Origin: Palsa-1439 sp050015495
GTDB lineage: Bacteria; Verrucomicrobiota; Verrucomicrobiia; Palsa-1439
Length of the DNA: 64,000 nt
Direction: 5' to 3'
Assembly (NCBI GenBank): GCA_050015495.1
Contig: JBEKBH010000017.1
Coordinates: forward strand, 6,744 to 70,743
The notes below the pieces were generated by a model. It had not been told where the DNA came from. It searched no databases and was given only the letters and a program-made list of their open reading frames with translations. Positions within the stretch are counted from its first letter, which is position 1. Each line of letters starts with the position of its first letter. Position numbers and translations under genes: made by a program. Shown piece by piece: positions 39,976 to 47,146 of the stretch.

Positions 39976-40613
39976 AATGGATGAACCTCCCCTTGATACG
40001 GCCAGTCCTCCACCCGGGCCGTCAAGCCCGCCCGGACCGGATTCTGCCTCACGTATTCCCATTTCTCCGCGTAACTCTCCTCCGAACGCAACACGTGATC
40101 GAAGAACTCCCGTTGCCACACCCGCGTTGTCGTGTTGTAGCCGCGGGCGCTGACCGCGGAATCTGTAGCCGCGCGCGGTGAGCGCGGTTCCGTTTGTGCT
40201 GTCGCCTCCGTTGTAGCCGCGCGCGGTGAGCGCGGCTTGTCGTTAATCATCCCGGCATCAGAGCCGCGGTCGCCGCCCGCGGCTACAGCCGGCCCGAACT
40301 CTCGCGCGATTCGCTTGCTTGTCCATTCTTTCCATGCCCCAACGAAAACCGACAACGTCTTCGCGTTGTGTTCCGCCGCGCAGAAAAAATGCACGTGATC
40401 CGGCATAATGACGTACCGGCCCACCATCCAACCGTGCCGCTCACCAGCGGCGCGCCATTCGGCGGTAAGAATGTCGGCGACGCCGGCCACCGCCAGGACG
40501 GGCCGCCGTTGACGGGTACAGGTGGTCACGAAATAGACCGGCGATCCCAACCACACTCGTTCCAACCGTCGCAGGTGTTTGTGTGGATCCTCTGGCATAC
40601 GAGAGCGTTCCAT
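39972..40613 (-). CDS. REP-associated tyrosine transposase (RAYT, Y1_Tnp) with in-frame REPs
   Basis: A 213-residue HUH-type single-strand transposase. N-terminal PVYFVTTCTRQRRPVLA, the HUH motif in YVIMPDHVHFF (about residues 75-85) and the Tyr helix AEKWEYVRQNPVRAGL are all present. Between AREFGP and TRVWQREFFDHVLRS there are about 50 extra residues (roughly 110-160) encoded by four REP palindromes. ATG 40613 (or 40598) is preferred; farther upstream the frame enters a REP and then the neighbouring gene. RAYTs mobilise or maintain REP elements in other bacteria. Confidence 0.9.
   Translation of the reverse strand: MERSRMPEDPHKHLRRLERVWLGSPVYFVTTCTRQRRPVLAVAGVADILTAEWRAAGERHGWMVGRYVIMPDHVHFFCAAEHNAKTLSVFVGAWKEWTSKRIAREFGPAVAAGGDRGSDAGMINDKPRSPRAATTEATAQTEPRSPRAATDSAVSARGYNTTTRVWQREFFDHVLRSEESYAEKWEYVRQNPVRAGLTARVEDWPYQGEVHPL
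40137..40287. repeat. Four REP palindromes inside the RAYT coding sequence
   Basis: REPs at 40137-40159, 40165-40187, 40213-40235 (plus orientation) and 40265-40287 (minus). Each has GTAG followed by a 6 bp stem with a 7 nt loop: arms CCGCGG/CCGCGG in the first and last, CCGCGC/GCGCGG in the middle two. All keep the RAYT frame open. Confidence 0.92.
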
Positions 40614-40650
40614 ACGAAATGCCGCGCCTGGATGCAACCTCGGTCCGGCT

Positions 40651-40673
40651 GTAGCCGCGGGCGCTGACCGCGG
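40651..40673 (+). repeat. REP between the RAYT and the Gloeo_Verruco protein gene
   Basis: GTAG-CCGCGG-GCGCTGA-CCGCGG, identical to the copy at 40137. It lies 14 bp beyond the stop side of the downstream repeat-protein gene and 38 bp upstream of the RAYT start. Confidence 0.9.
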
Positions 40674-40687
40674 CCCGTCGTTACTCG

Positions 40688-42118
40688 TCATGGCGTGATG
40701 GCGAACCGATAGAACCCTTGCGGCGCTGACGCTCCGCCGAAATTGGTCAGGGTCATGAGCGCTCCGACGCTGTTGCTGACGCACCCACCCGCGACATTCG
40801 ACCAGTTGGCCGGGCTTATCGAATCACTGAACTGCAATTGATACGTCTCGCCGGCCACCGACGGGATGGCGACGACCATATCCGTGCCGGATAACTGGAC
40901 CCCGGAAACCTGATTGGCCGGCGGGTTGAGCGGCACGGAAAGTTTGAACACGCTGCCCATGAAACTCGCCCCTCCGTCATACGTCGTCCCGTAGAAGCTG
41001 CCGTCGCTGCCCTGGATGAGCCCGCCATACGGCTTCGCGAAGACACGAGCGTAGTACAAGTTGAAGACATTCGCAAACGCGCCCGCCGGGCTGATGGCGA
41101 ACACGGTCCCCGCGCCCTGGAGTCCGGACGTGCGGGTCGTGCCGTACAGATTGCCGTCGCTGCCCTGAATGAGCCCGTTCGGGACGAAACCGTTCGTGCC
41201 ACCGCTAAAAACATGCACACTGGCAAACGCGCCCGAAGAACTGATCCCGAAAACCGTCCCGTATCCCTCATCGTAATTCGAGCGCGACCCTCCCTGTTGC
41301 GTGGTCCCGTAGAGGTTGCCGTCGCTGCCTTGCGCCAGTGGCGCCTGGGGAGCCGCCCCATCGGTGAAGCTGAAGGAATACAGGCTCGTGAAGTTGCCGC
41401 TCGGGCTGATCCGGAACACCGTGCCGCAGCCGCTCGAGCAATTCGTGCTCGTCCCGCCCAGGACGGTCGTCCCGTAGAAATTGCTGTCACCGCCCTGCGT
41501 CAGCCCGCCCGACGGCCAGCGCCCGTCAACGCCGGTGAACAGGTAAAGGTTCGTAAACGATCCGCCGGGACTGATTCGAAACACGGTGCCATTGTCGTTC
41601 GTCCCCCCGAGGACCGTCGTCCCGTAGAAATTACCATCGTTACCCTGCACCAGTCCCGCTTCGGGAGCCGCCCCGTCGTTCCCCGTGAACGAGTGAAGCG
41701 TCGTCAAACTGCCGCCCGCGGTGATCCGGAACACCGTGCCGCATCCTCCAGAGCCGCAGCTTGTACCCGTACCGCCCGCCTGGGTCGTCCCGTAGAAATT
41801 GCCGTCGCCGCCTTGCACGAGTCCGCCTTGGGGAGACCCCCCATCACCGCCGCTGAAGGAATACAGATTTGTGAAGTTGCCGGCCGCGCTGATCCGGAAC
41901 ACCACCCCGTACCCGTTTCCGAGATTCAGCGCCAGGTTCCCACCTTCGTACGTCGTGCCATAGAAATTGCCATCCGTGCCTTGTATGAGCGCAGCTTCCG
42001 GCTCGTTCCCATCGGTGCCGCTGAAGGAGTAAAGAGTCGTCAGGGTCTGCCCGCAGATTCTCCAGGACAAACCGGTCAGAAACAAGAGGACGATCGCAAA
42101 ACGTTTCGCCGCGGTCAT
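40688..42118 (-). CDS. Exported Gloeo_Verruco (TIGR03803-type) repeat protein
   Basis: The 476-residue product has a signal peptide (RFAIVLLFLTGLSWRICG) and about eight tandem repeats of the form LIQGTDGNFYGTT-x-GG ... GTVFRIS-x-GNFTNLYSFSG, together about residues 25-390. The C-terminal 85 residues form a separate beta module with YQLQFSDSISPANWSNVAGG. ATG 42118 is chosen over 42142 because GGGAG lies upstream at proper spacing. The repeat family is common in Verrucomicrobia and Gloeobacter; function unknown, presumably extracellular. Confidence 0.88.
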   Translation of the reverse strand: MTAAKRFAIVLLFLTGLSWRICGQTLTTLYSFSGTDGNEPEAALIQGTDGNFYGTTYEGGNLALNLGNGYGVVFRISAAGNFTNLYSFSGGDGGSPQGGLVQGGDGNFYGTTQAGGTGTSCGSGGCGTVFRITAGGSLTTLHSFTGNDGAAPEAGLVQGNDGNFYGTTVLGGTNDNGTVFRISPGGSFTNLYLFTGVDGRWPSGGLTQGGDSNFYGTTVLGGTSTNCSSGCGTVFRISPSGNFTSLYSFSFTDGAAPQAPLAQGSDGNLYGTTQQGGSRSNYDEGYGTVFGISSSGAFASVHVFSGGTNGFVPNGLIQGSDGNLYGTTRTSGLQGAGTVFAISPAGAFANVFNLYYARVFAKPYGGLIQGSDGSFYGTTYDGGASFMGSVFKLSVPLNPPANQVSGVQLSGTDMVVAIPSVAGETYQLQFSDSISPANWSNVAGGCVSNSVGALMTLTNFGGASAPQGFYRFAITP

Positions 42119-42273
42119 GGTCACGCTCCCATTCGAAGCCATGCAAGTCTGAGGCGACCTGCGACCGCGGAACCGTCAAAGGCGCATACGCTTCTCGTCC
42201 TTCCCTTCTACACCTGTCGGGTATGCCTTGTCGAGCCGAAAACATCTTTGGACGGTCGCGTTCCGCCCGAACT

Positions 42274-42425
42274 GTAGCCGCGTCCGCCGTTGTAGCCGCG
42301 GGCGCTGACCGCGGCCGCCGTTTCCCCCTGTAGCCGCGCTTGCGCTGTAGCCGCGGGCGCTGACCGCGGTTCCGTTCGCGTTGTAGCCGTGGGCGCTTGC
42401 ACGCCTCAGGCGTGGCCGACCGCGG
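42274..42425 (+). repeat. REP cluster upstream of the Gloeo_Verruco gene
   Basis: Complete REPs at 42292-42314 and 42347-42369. GTAG-headed half-elements start at 42274 and 42330. At 42383-42425 one element contains an extra hairpin CACGCC-TCA-GGCGTG between its arms. Together with flanks, the gap 42119-42457 contains no gene. Confidence 0.88.
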
Positions 42426-42457
42426 CCGCCGTTTCCCCCGAATTTCGTAAATTACAA

Positions 42458-42802
42458 TCAGCTGGCTTGCTGGGGCGGGGAGTTTGGCGGGATTGGGGGG
42501 CGTGGGTCTCTGACCAATGGCCGGTAATTATTATCCAGGAATCTGCCGATGATCATGCCGGAGGTCAGACCGCCGATAATCCATCCTGCATAAACTCCTG
42601 GCACTCCGAACCGCGCCCCGAATAGATAAGCACATGGTAAACCTCCGATGCCCAAGGCAACGGGAGTGCGGAGCCGATACCGGAGGGTCGTGGATAAATG
42701 CGACCGCTGGTTGCACTTGGGACAAACATGCTTGCCGTTTGGGGAAAGAAAGTAACGCCGCCACGTCAATGCAAACTCATAATCGCAATGCGGACATTTC
42801 AT
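42458..42802 (-). CDS. Small zinc-ribbon membrane protein, unknown function
   Basis: The 114-residue product starts MKCPHCDYEFALTWRRYF and has a second pair CPKC (about residues 27-30), forming a four-Cys zinc ribbon. Two hydrophobic segments follow (about residues 48-64 and 68-86), then a Pro-rich tail. It appears to be a small cytoplasm-facing zinc protein anchored in the membrane. It sits between two REP clusters. No named family recognised. Confidence 0.7.
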   Translation of the reverse strand: MKCPHCDYEFALTWRRYFLSPNGKHVCPKCNQRSHLSTTLRYRLRTPVALGIGGLPCAYLFGARFGVPGVYAGWIIGGLTSGMIIGRFLDNNYRPLVRDPRPPIPPNSPPQQAS

Positions 42803-42851
42803 GACGTCATCTTCTGGTTCTTCTTTGAGCTAACCGCGCACCGCCTGCACT

Positions 42852-42968
42852 GTAGCCGCGCGCGATGAGCGCGGCCGCCGTTTCCCCTGTATCCGCGCTT
42901 CCGCTGTAGCCGCGGTTCCGTTCCCCTGTAGCCGCGTCCGCCGTTGTAGCCGCGGGCGCTGACCGCGG
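42852..42968 (+). repeat. REP cluster downstream of the small basic protein gene
   Basis: Complete REPs at 42852-42874 (arms CCGCGC/GCGCGG) and 42946-42968 (arms CCGCGG/CCGCGG), with GTAG half-elements at 42905 and 42928. Short spacers such as CCGCCGTTTCCCC are shared with the cluster at 42274, implying block duplication. Confidence 0.88.
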
Positions 42969-42989
42969 CCCCCGGTCTCCCTCCTCCCT

Positions 42990-43211
42990 CTATCCCTTCT
43001 TCTTCCCCCTCGCCTTCCCCAACGCCATCGACTTCACCACCGCCCGAAACCGATGCTTGTGCGTGTGCGGATGCGTCTTCTCCCGCTCCCGAACAAACTC
43101 CGCCAACTTGCCTTTCGCCCGGGCCTGTTTCAGGTGCACAATAGCTAGGCCTTCTGCCCGCTGCGTTGAAGCCTCGTAGCTGCGACAAAGTTCGTAACAG
43201 ACTTGTTCCAT
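42990..43211 (-). CDS. Small basic protein of unknown function
   Basis: A 73-residue frame encodes MEQVCYELCRSYEASTQRAE and a very basic tail ending SMALGKARGKKKG. The first 22 codons overlap the 3' end of the GIY-YIG gene in another frame. An alternative GTG start near 43140, preceded by AGAAGG and just after the GIY-YIG stop, would leave 49 residues. I do not recognise the family. Confidence 0.4.
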   Translation of the reverse strand: MEQVCYELCRSYEASTQRAEGLAIVHLKQARAKGKLAEFVREREKTHPHTHKHRFRAVVKSMALGKARGKKKG

Positions 43212-43537
43212 GTCGGTCTGGGTTTGATGATTTTCAACAAGAGTGCTTCCAAATCCCTAATACGTCGCTCTTGCGCAGAGCAGCTTCTGCCTGTGACCAA
43301 GAAAACAGAGAATTCGGTGAATGGAATCTTGCCTCGGCGTATGTGGCCCTGAATCCGCGAACGAATGCTCTTGGTAGCAAGACCAACGTAGATTAGCTTC
43401 TTGTTTTTATAAAGCGCGTACAGTCCGCAGCCTCTCGCCCTACCCCGGATGACCTCACACCAATCCTTGAAATCCTTTCTCTTCAGATCGCGTCGGTATC
43501 TTCGAATAACTCGCCCTTGCTTTTGTGTTGCTCGCAT
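43145..43537 (-). CDS. GIY-YIG domain protein
   Basis: The 130-residue product has GCGLYALYKNKKLIYVGLAT (the GLY...YVG core of GIY-YIG nucleases), followed by IRSRIQGHIRRGKIPFTEFS and a conserved acidic residue in RDLEALLLKIIKPRPTWN. ATG 43537 has an excellent GGGAGGAG upstream. The frame stays open another 120 codons upstream (to 43897), so an N-terminal extension is possible but looks poor. It may be a stand-alone nuclease or mobile-element relic. Confidence 0.75.
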   Translation of the reverse strand: MRATQKQGRVIRRYRRDLKRKDFKDWCEVIRGRARGCGLYALYKNKKLIYVGLATKSIRSRIQGHIRRGKIPFTEFSVFLVTGRSCSAQERRIRDLEALLLKIIKPRPTWNKSVTNFVAATRLQRSGQKA

Positions 43538-43790
43538 CGCTACTCCTCCCTCTCGGATCCGCATGGTGCGACAACCGGACCAAAAGGTAAAGTCCTCTCC
43601 GTTCCGTATGCCAATGGGATAATCGCATCCCACCTCCGTCATCTTCTGTAAAATAAATCGCTCCGCTTTTGGCCATTTCTTGCCGATTCGAAAGAAAAGC
43701 TTCCAAAGCTCCCAAACCTTCCAAAGTACGTTCACGGATTTTTTTCCCTGAAGGTAATCTCCCGCCCGTTGTGAATAGGAGAAATAAAAA

Positions 43791-44288
43791 ATGAACTGGA
43801 TGACGCGGATTGCGATTCTGTTCGGACGAAAAAAATTCGAGGAGTTTGCCCAGGCCAATCCCCAACTGCCCGACGACGCGCTCGCCGTCGCCAACACGCT
43901 CGATACCTATGCGGTGGTGAACACAGCGATCCAGAAGCAGGCGGTGATGAGTGTGTACTGCCAGGACTGCCGGTTCCCCGGCTCGGCGCACGCGAACGAC
44001 ATTCGCGACCCGCACGCGGTCCCGATCCAGCGTCAACTCCTGCAGGTGGAAATCATCTGCAACGGCGATCCGCCGAGCGGGGCGTCGCTCGTCGTGCAGT
44101 TGCTCTTTGGCGGCACGGCGCAGAGTCCGACGTTTGCGCTCGGGGCCGGGAACGATTACGCGCTCATCAACGCGACGGCTGACAACACGGTGCTCCCGGC
44201 CGGGACTCCGTGCTCGGCGCAGATCGTGACGCCGAGCGGCGCGAGTGATGTGGTCGTCAAACTCTACTGGCAATTGGTGATCCCATGA
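43791..44288 (+). CDS. First gene of a four-gene coupled operon; unknown function
   Basis: The 165-residue product starts MNWMTRIAILFGRKKFEEFA with no clear signal peptide. The second half is beta-rich and hydrophobic (LLQVEIICNGDPPSGASLVV; ATADNTVLPAGTPCSAQIVT). AGGAG lies about 8 nt before the ATG. Its stop overlaps the next start by 4 nt. The family is not recognised; the style resembles virion or tail-type beta proteins, but there is no direct evidence. Confidence 0.75.
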   Translation: MNWMTRIAILFGRKKFEEFAQANPQLPDDALAVANTLDTYAVVNTAIQKQAVMSVYCQDCRFPGSAHANDIRDPHAVPIQRQLLQVEIICNGDPPSGASLVVQLLFGGTAQSPTFALGAGNDYALINATADNTVLPAGTPCSAQIVTPSGASDVVVKLYWQLVIP

Positions 44289-46696
44289 AAACGAATTTAT
44301 GTTACGACGAAGACGCGAAGGGCACGAAGGCAGGACGATGGAGCGTCACCGCGATAATGCCGTGTGTGTTCTTCCTCGTGATCTTCGTGGCTTCGTGGTG
44401 CGAGTGTTTTGCCGCGAACGACTACAACATCAAAATCCTCGTCGGGACGAACGTGATCGGCGACGCGGAGCAGGTCAGTTTGCCGGCGGGATCATCGTGC
44501 ACGATCACGGATTACCTCAACGGCGTGCGAGAGGCCATCATCTCATCGCTGGCCGGCGTGGGCGGCGGCGGCAGCGCAGCGCCGTTTGTGCTGCTCACCG
44601 ACAACTGCATCGACCTGACCACCGTGGGGACTTCGGGGACGAACATCATCGGGGTTAGCTACGGCTGCTTGCACGGCGAGGGCTTCCTGATGATGGACGA
44701 TCTCAGCACGCTGGAGTCAGAGGTTGGCGCGATCGGAGCGGTAACGAACGGGACGGTGCTTGCGGCGGAGCCGGGTGTCTTGCTTACCTCGCAGGGCGCG
44801 GGTACCAACGGCATCGGCGCGGACTTCTCGCTGGTGGTCAGCAACCAGGCGCTGATCAACGCCAGCAACACAATCATGAACGCGTTGAATGCGCTGCCGA
44901 CTGGAAACCTGACCAATGGCGAGAACGGGGTGAGGCTCAATGGCGGGTCCGTCGTCTCGACAGCGGACACGACGGACTTTTATCCGCGCGCCAGCAACCC
45001 GGCTGGTTACGTCACGAGCGCGCAAGTGACGAACGGCAATATCGTCTCCGCGGGATTCGGGATCACGACGACGCCCGGCGGCCAGAACACGCAGATCGTG
45101 TCGGTAGCGAGCGGGATCTTCCCGATGCTGGCCAGCAACAATACGTTCACGGCCAACGAAATTTTCAACGGCGGCTCAATCACTGTCGACAACGGCGGCC
45201 TGTTCCTCGGCGCGGGCGCGCCATTGAGCGTGAACAATGCCGGCGCGACGTTGACGACGATGACGGTCAACAACGCCGCCACGTTCAATTACTTCGCGTG
45301 GTTCCAAAGCAACGTGTGGGACATGGGTGCTACGGTGATCTCCAACACCTTGACGGTCACCGGCACGACGACCATCCCGGGGCTGTCGGCAAACGCGAAT
45401 GGCACAAACACGATGACCGGCGTGTGGGTGTCGAGCGCCTCGCTTGTGGGGTCCGGCTTTGGCCCGGCGCTGACCAACGGGTTGGTCGGGACATTGACGA
45501 GCGCAAGTCCGCAGTTCGGGACGTTCTCCGCGGCGAACAATAACGGGCTGGTGACATTGACGCTCAACCCGGGGCTGTTGACGAACGGTCTGACGAGCGC
45601 ATTTTGGATGAACGGCCCGAGCGTCTTCAGCAACAACGTGACGGTGACGGCTCCATTCCTTGCCACGAGCACGGCGACGATCAGCAACAATGCGACGATC
45701 ACGGGCACGCTGTTCGTCAATGGCGCGATCAGCGCGCCAGGCGGGTTTGTCGGGATCACGACCGGCTCGGTCGCGTCGGTCAACGGCCTGGTATCAAACG
45801 TTACCATCGCCGTGTCAGGCCATCCGACGATCTCGACCGTGGCCTCGGGGACGGGCGGGACGATCACGATCAGCGACCCGACGCAGTTCGCGTCCACGAA
45901 CACGTCGACCACGCTCCAGCCGGCGCCGTTGTTCTGGGACACGAAGTACGGCGCGCTACGCGTGAGCAACAATTTCGGGGCGACGTTCATCAACACGCCG
46001 GACCTGTCAACCACGAGCAACGAAAACGTGACGTTGACCGACTACTTCGTCAACACAACCACGAGCGCGTGGATCACTGTGAACGGGACGAACGCGTGGA
46101 CGTGCGTCAACAGCAACAACTGGCTCTGGATTCAGAGCAGCGGGCCGCCGATGCCGAACTGGGGCACGTATTACCTGAAGGCGATCCCGACCACCAATCA
46201 GTCATGGCGCTGCCGCGTGCTCGTTCAGCCGATGGTCGGTGAGAATGGTTCTTACTCGTTTAACGCCGGCTTCGGTCCTGTCGCGGCGGAGGGCACGAAC
46301 GCAAATCTGCACGCCTTTGTCATGTGGCGCGGCTCGGCGACCACTCCCGAACTTCGGGCGTTTGTCAGCGCAACCGCCATATCCACATTTGCCACTCCTG
46401 ACGCCTTTGACAGTTCCTCGGAAGCGCAGTGGTGGCAAGGGCCGATTAGCACGCTGGAGCTTGGCCCCCCCGCGCCGATCTGGCTGCAAATCAGCTACGA
46501 CGGGAGCAACACGATGAAGTACACATACAGTCTCTCCGTAAATGGTCTGCCGCCGCCGATCACGCAGAACGGGCAATATTCGTTTATCAAGACCAACCAA
46601 GCGGTCAACCCTCAGTACGTCGGCATCGCCGTAATCGACTCAAGCAGCACCAAGCCGACGTTTGCGATCAAGGCATTCGTTTTCGAACAGCCATGA
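44285..46696 (+). CDS. Large exported beta-rich, tail-fibre-like protein
   Basis: An 803-residue product with a signal peptide whose core is VFFLVIFVASWCECFA (about residues 28-43). Residues 100-560 are a low-complexity Thr/Asn/Gly/Ala-rich region with motifs such as ISNTLTVTGTTTIPGLSANA, seen in phage tail fibres and surface fibres. The last 200 residues form a distinct module (SAWITVNGTNAWTCVNSNNW ... PTFAIKAFVFEQP) that looks lectin/LamG-like. It overlaps both neighbours by 4 nt. The N-terminal region is encoded across an interspersed inverted repeat. Confidence 0.78.
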   Translation: MKTNLCYDEDAKGTKAGRWSVTAIMPCVFFLVIFVASWCECFAANDYNIKILVGTNVIGDAEQVSLPAGSSCTITDYLNGVREAIISSLAGVGGGGSAAPFVLLTDNCIDLTTVGTSGTNIIGVSYGCLHGEGFLMMDDLSTLESEVGAIGAVTNGTVLAAEPGVLLTSQGAGTNGIGADFSLVVSNQALINASNTIMNALNALPTGNLTNGENGVRLNGGSVVSTADTTDFYPRASNPAGYVTSAQVTNGNIVSAGFGITTTPGGQNTQIVSVASGIFPMLASNNTFTANEIFNGGSITVDNGGLFLGAGAPLSVNNAGATLTTMTVNNAATFNYFAWFQSNVWDMGATVISNTLTVTGTTTIPGLSANANGTNTMTGVWVSSASLVGSGFGPALTNGLVGTLTSASPQFGTFSAANNNGLVTLTLNPGLLTNGLTSAFWMNGPSVFSNNVTVTAPFLATSTATISNNATITGTLFVNGAISAPGGFVGITTGSVASVNGLVSNVTIAVSGHPTISTVASGTGGTITISDPTQFASTNTSTTLQPAPLFWDTKYGALRVSNNFGATFINTPDLSTTSNENVTLTDYFVNTTTSAWITVNGTNAWTCVNSNNWLWIQSSGPPMPNWGTYYLKAIPTTNQSWRCRVLVQPMVGENGSYSFNAGFGPVAAEGTNANLHAFVMWRGSATTPELRAFVSATAISTFATPDAFDSSSEAQWWQGPISTLELGPPAPIWLQISYDGSNTMKYTYSLSVNGLPPPITQNGQYSFIKTNQAVNPQYVGIAVIDSSSTKPTFAIKAFVFEQP
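44304..44399. repeat. Interspersed inverted repeat encoding the signal peptide of the 803-residue protein
   Basis: The left arm (44304-44329, rich in ACGAAG units) and right arm (44374-44399, rich in CTTCGTGG units) are complementary at 20 of 26 positions with a 44 nt interior. The right arm encodes the hydrophobic core FLVIFVASW. Confidence 0.7.
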
Positions 46697-47055
46697 AAAC
46701 ACTTCTTGCCCTTGCTTTACTGATCGCAGCCCCGCTCGTGATGGCCGTCGCTGCCGCGACGTGGACCATCCAAACATCAGGGTCGCCCGGCGGTCCATGG
46801 ACGAATGCGGCGAGTGGGACATCGGCGCAGATGTTTGCACGGCTGGCGGTGTCGAATTCGGTCGCGGCCACGGTCGGGATCGGTGGCGTCGTAACGATCA
46901 CGAACCCTTCGACAGGCTCAGGACAGGCTGCCGCGGCCGTCCTCAGCAACGGCGTGCTGACGATCACCGCGGCGATCGCGTCGAACAGCCTGAAACAGAT
47001 CCAGGGTATGACGTCCACGAACATCGCCTTGAAACTTAATTTGGTGGGGCAATGA
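46693..47055 (+). CDS. Small exported protein of the four-gene operon
   Basis: The 120-residue product has a signal peptide (LLALALLIAAPLVMAVAA) and a beta-rich mature part containing TWTIQTSGSPGGPWTNAASG and ending MTSTNIALKLNLVGQ. Residues about 72-79 (STGSGQAA) are encoded by a short interspersed repeat at 46905-46930. Both ends overlap neighbouring genes by 4 nt. The family is unknown. Confidence 0.72.
   Translation: MKTLLALALLIAAPLVMAVAAATWTIQTSGSPGGPWTNAASGTSAQMFARLAVSNSVAATVGIGGVVTITNPSTGSGQAAAAVLSNGVLTITAAIASNSLKQIQGMTSTNIALKLNLVGQ
46905..46930. repeat. Short interspersed repeat in frame within the 120-residue protein gene
   Basis: CCCTTCGACAGGCTCAGGACAGGCTG. The minus strand reads CCTGTC-CTGAG-CCTGTC-GAAGGG. 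I recognise it as resembling a short repeat dispersed in many environmental bacterial genomes, which in translated form gives PVEG, DRLRTG or STGSGQ. This recognition is from memory. Confidence 0.55.
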
Positions 47056-47057
47056 GT

Positions 47058-47146
47058 GGCCACAGATGCACACGGATACGGAGGAATGAAACAATGAAGC
47101 AATGGCGGAAACGCTCGCTGGCGGCAATCTGTGTCAATCTGTGGCT
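47058..47146. repeat. Interspersed inverted repeat spanning the start of the 637-residue protein gene
   Basis: The left arm (47058-47077, GGCCACAGATGCACACGGAT) and right arm (47127-47146) are complementary at 16 of 20 positions. The right arm encodes ICVNLWL, the hydrophobic core of the signal peptide. The repeat type (CACAGAT units) differs from that at 44304. Confidence 0.65.

Noticed and set aside
42274..42968. Possible CRISPR array
   Set aside because: Repeats are irregularly spaced palindromes in mixed completeness, with spacers that are themselves repeated and no cas genes nearby; REP elements explain them.
43538..43897. N-terminal 120-codon extension of the GIY-YIG protein
   Set aside because: An excellent Shine-Dalgarno precedes ATG 43537, and the extension crosses into the divergent operon's start. 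Kept only as an alternative.
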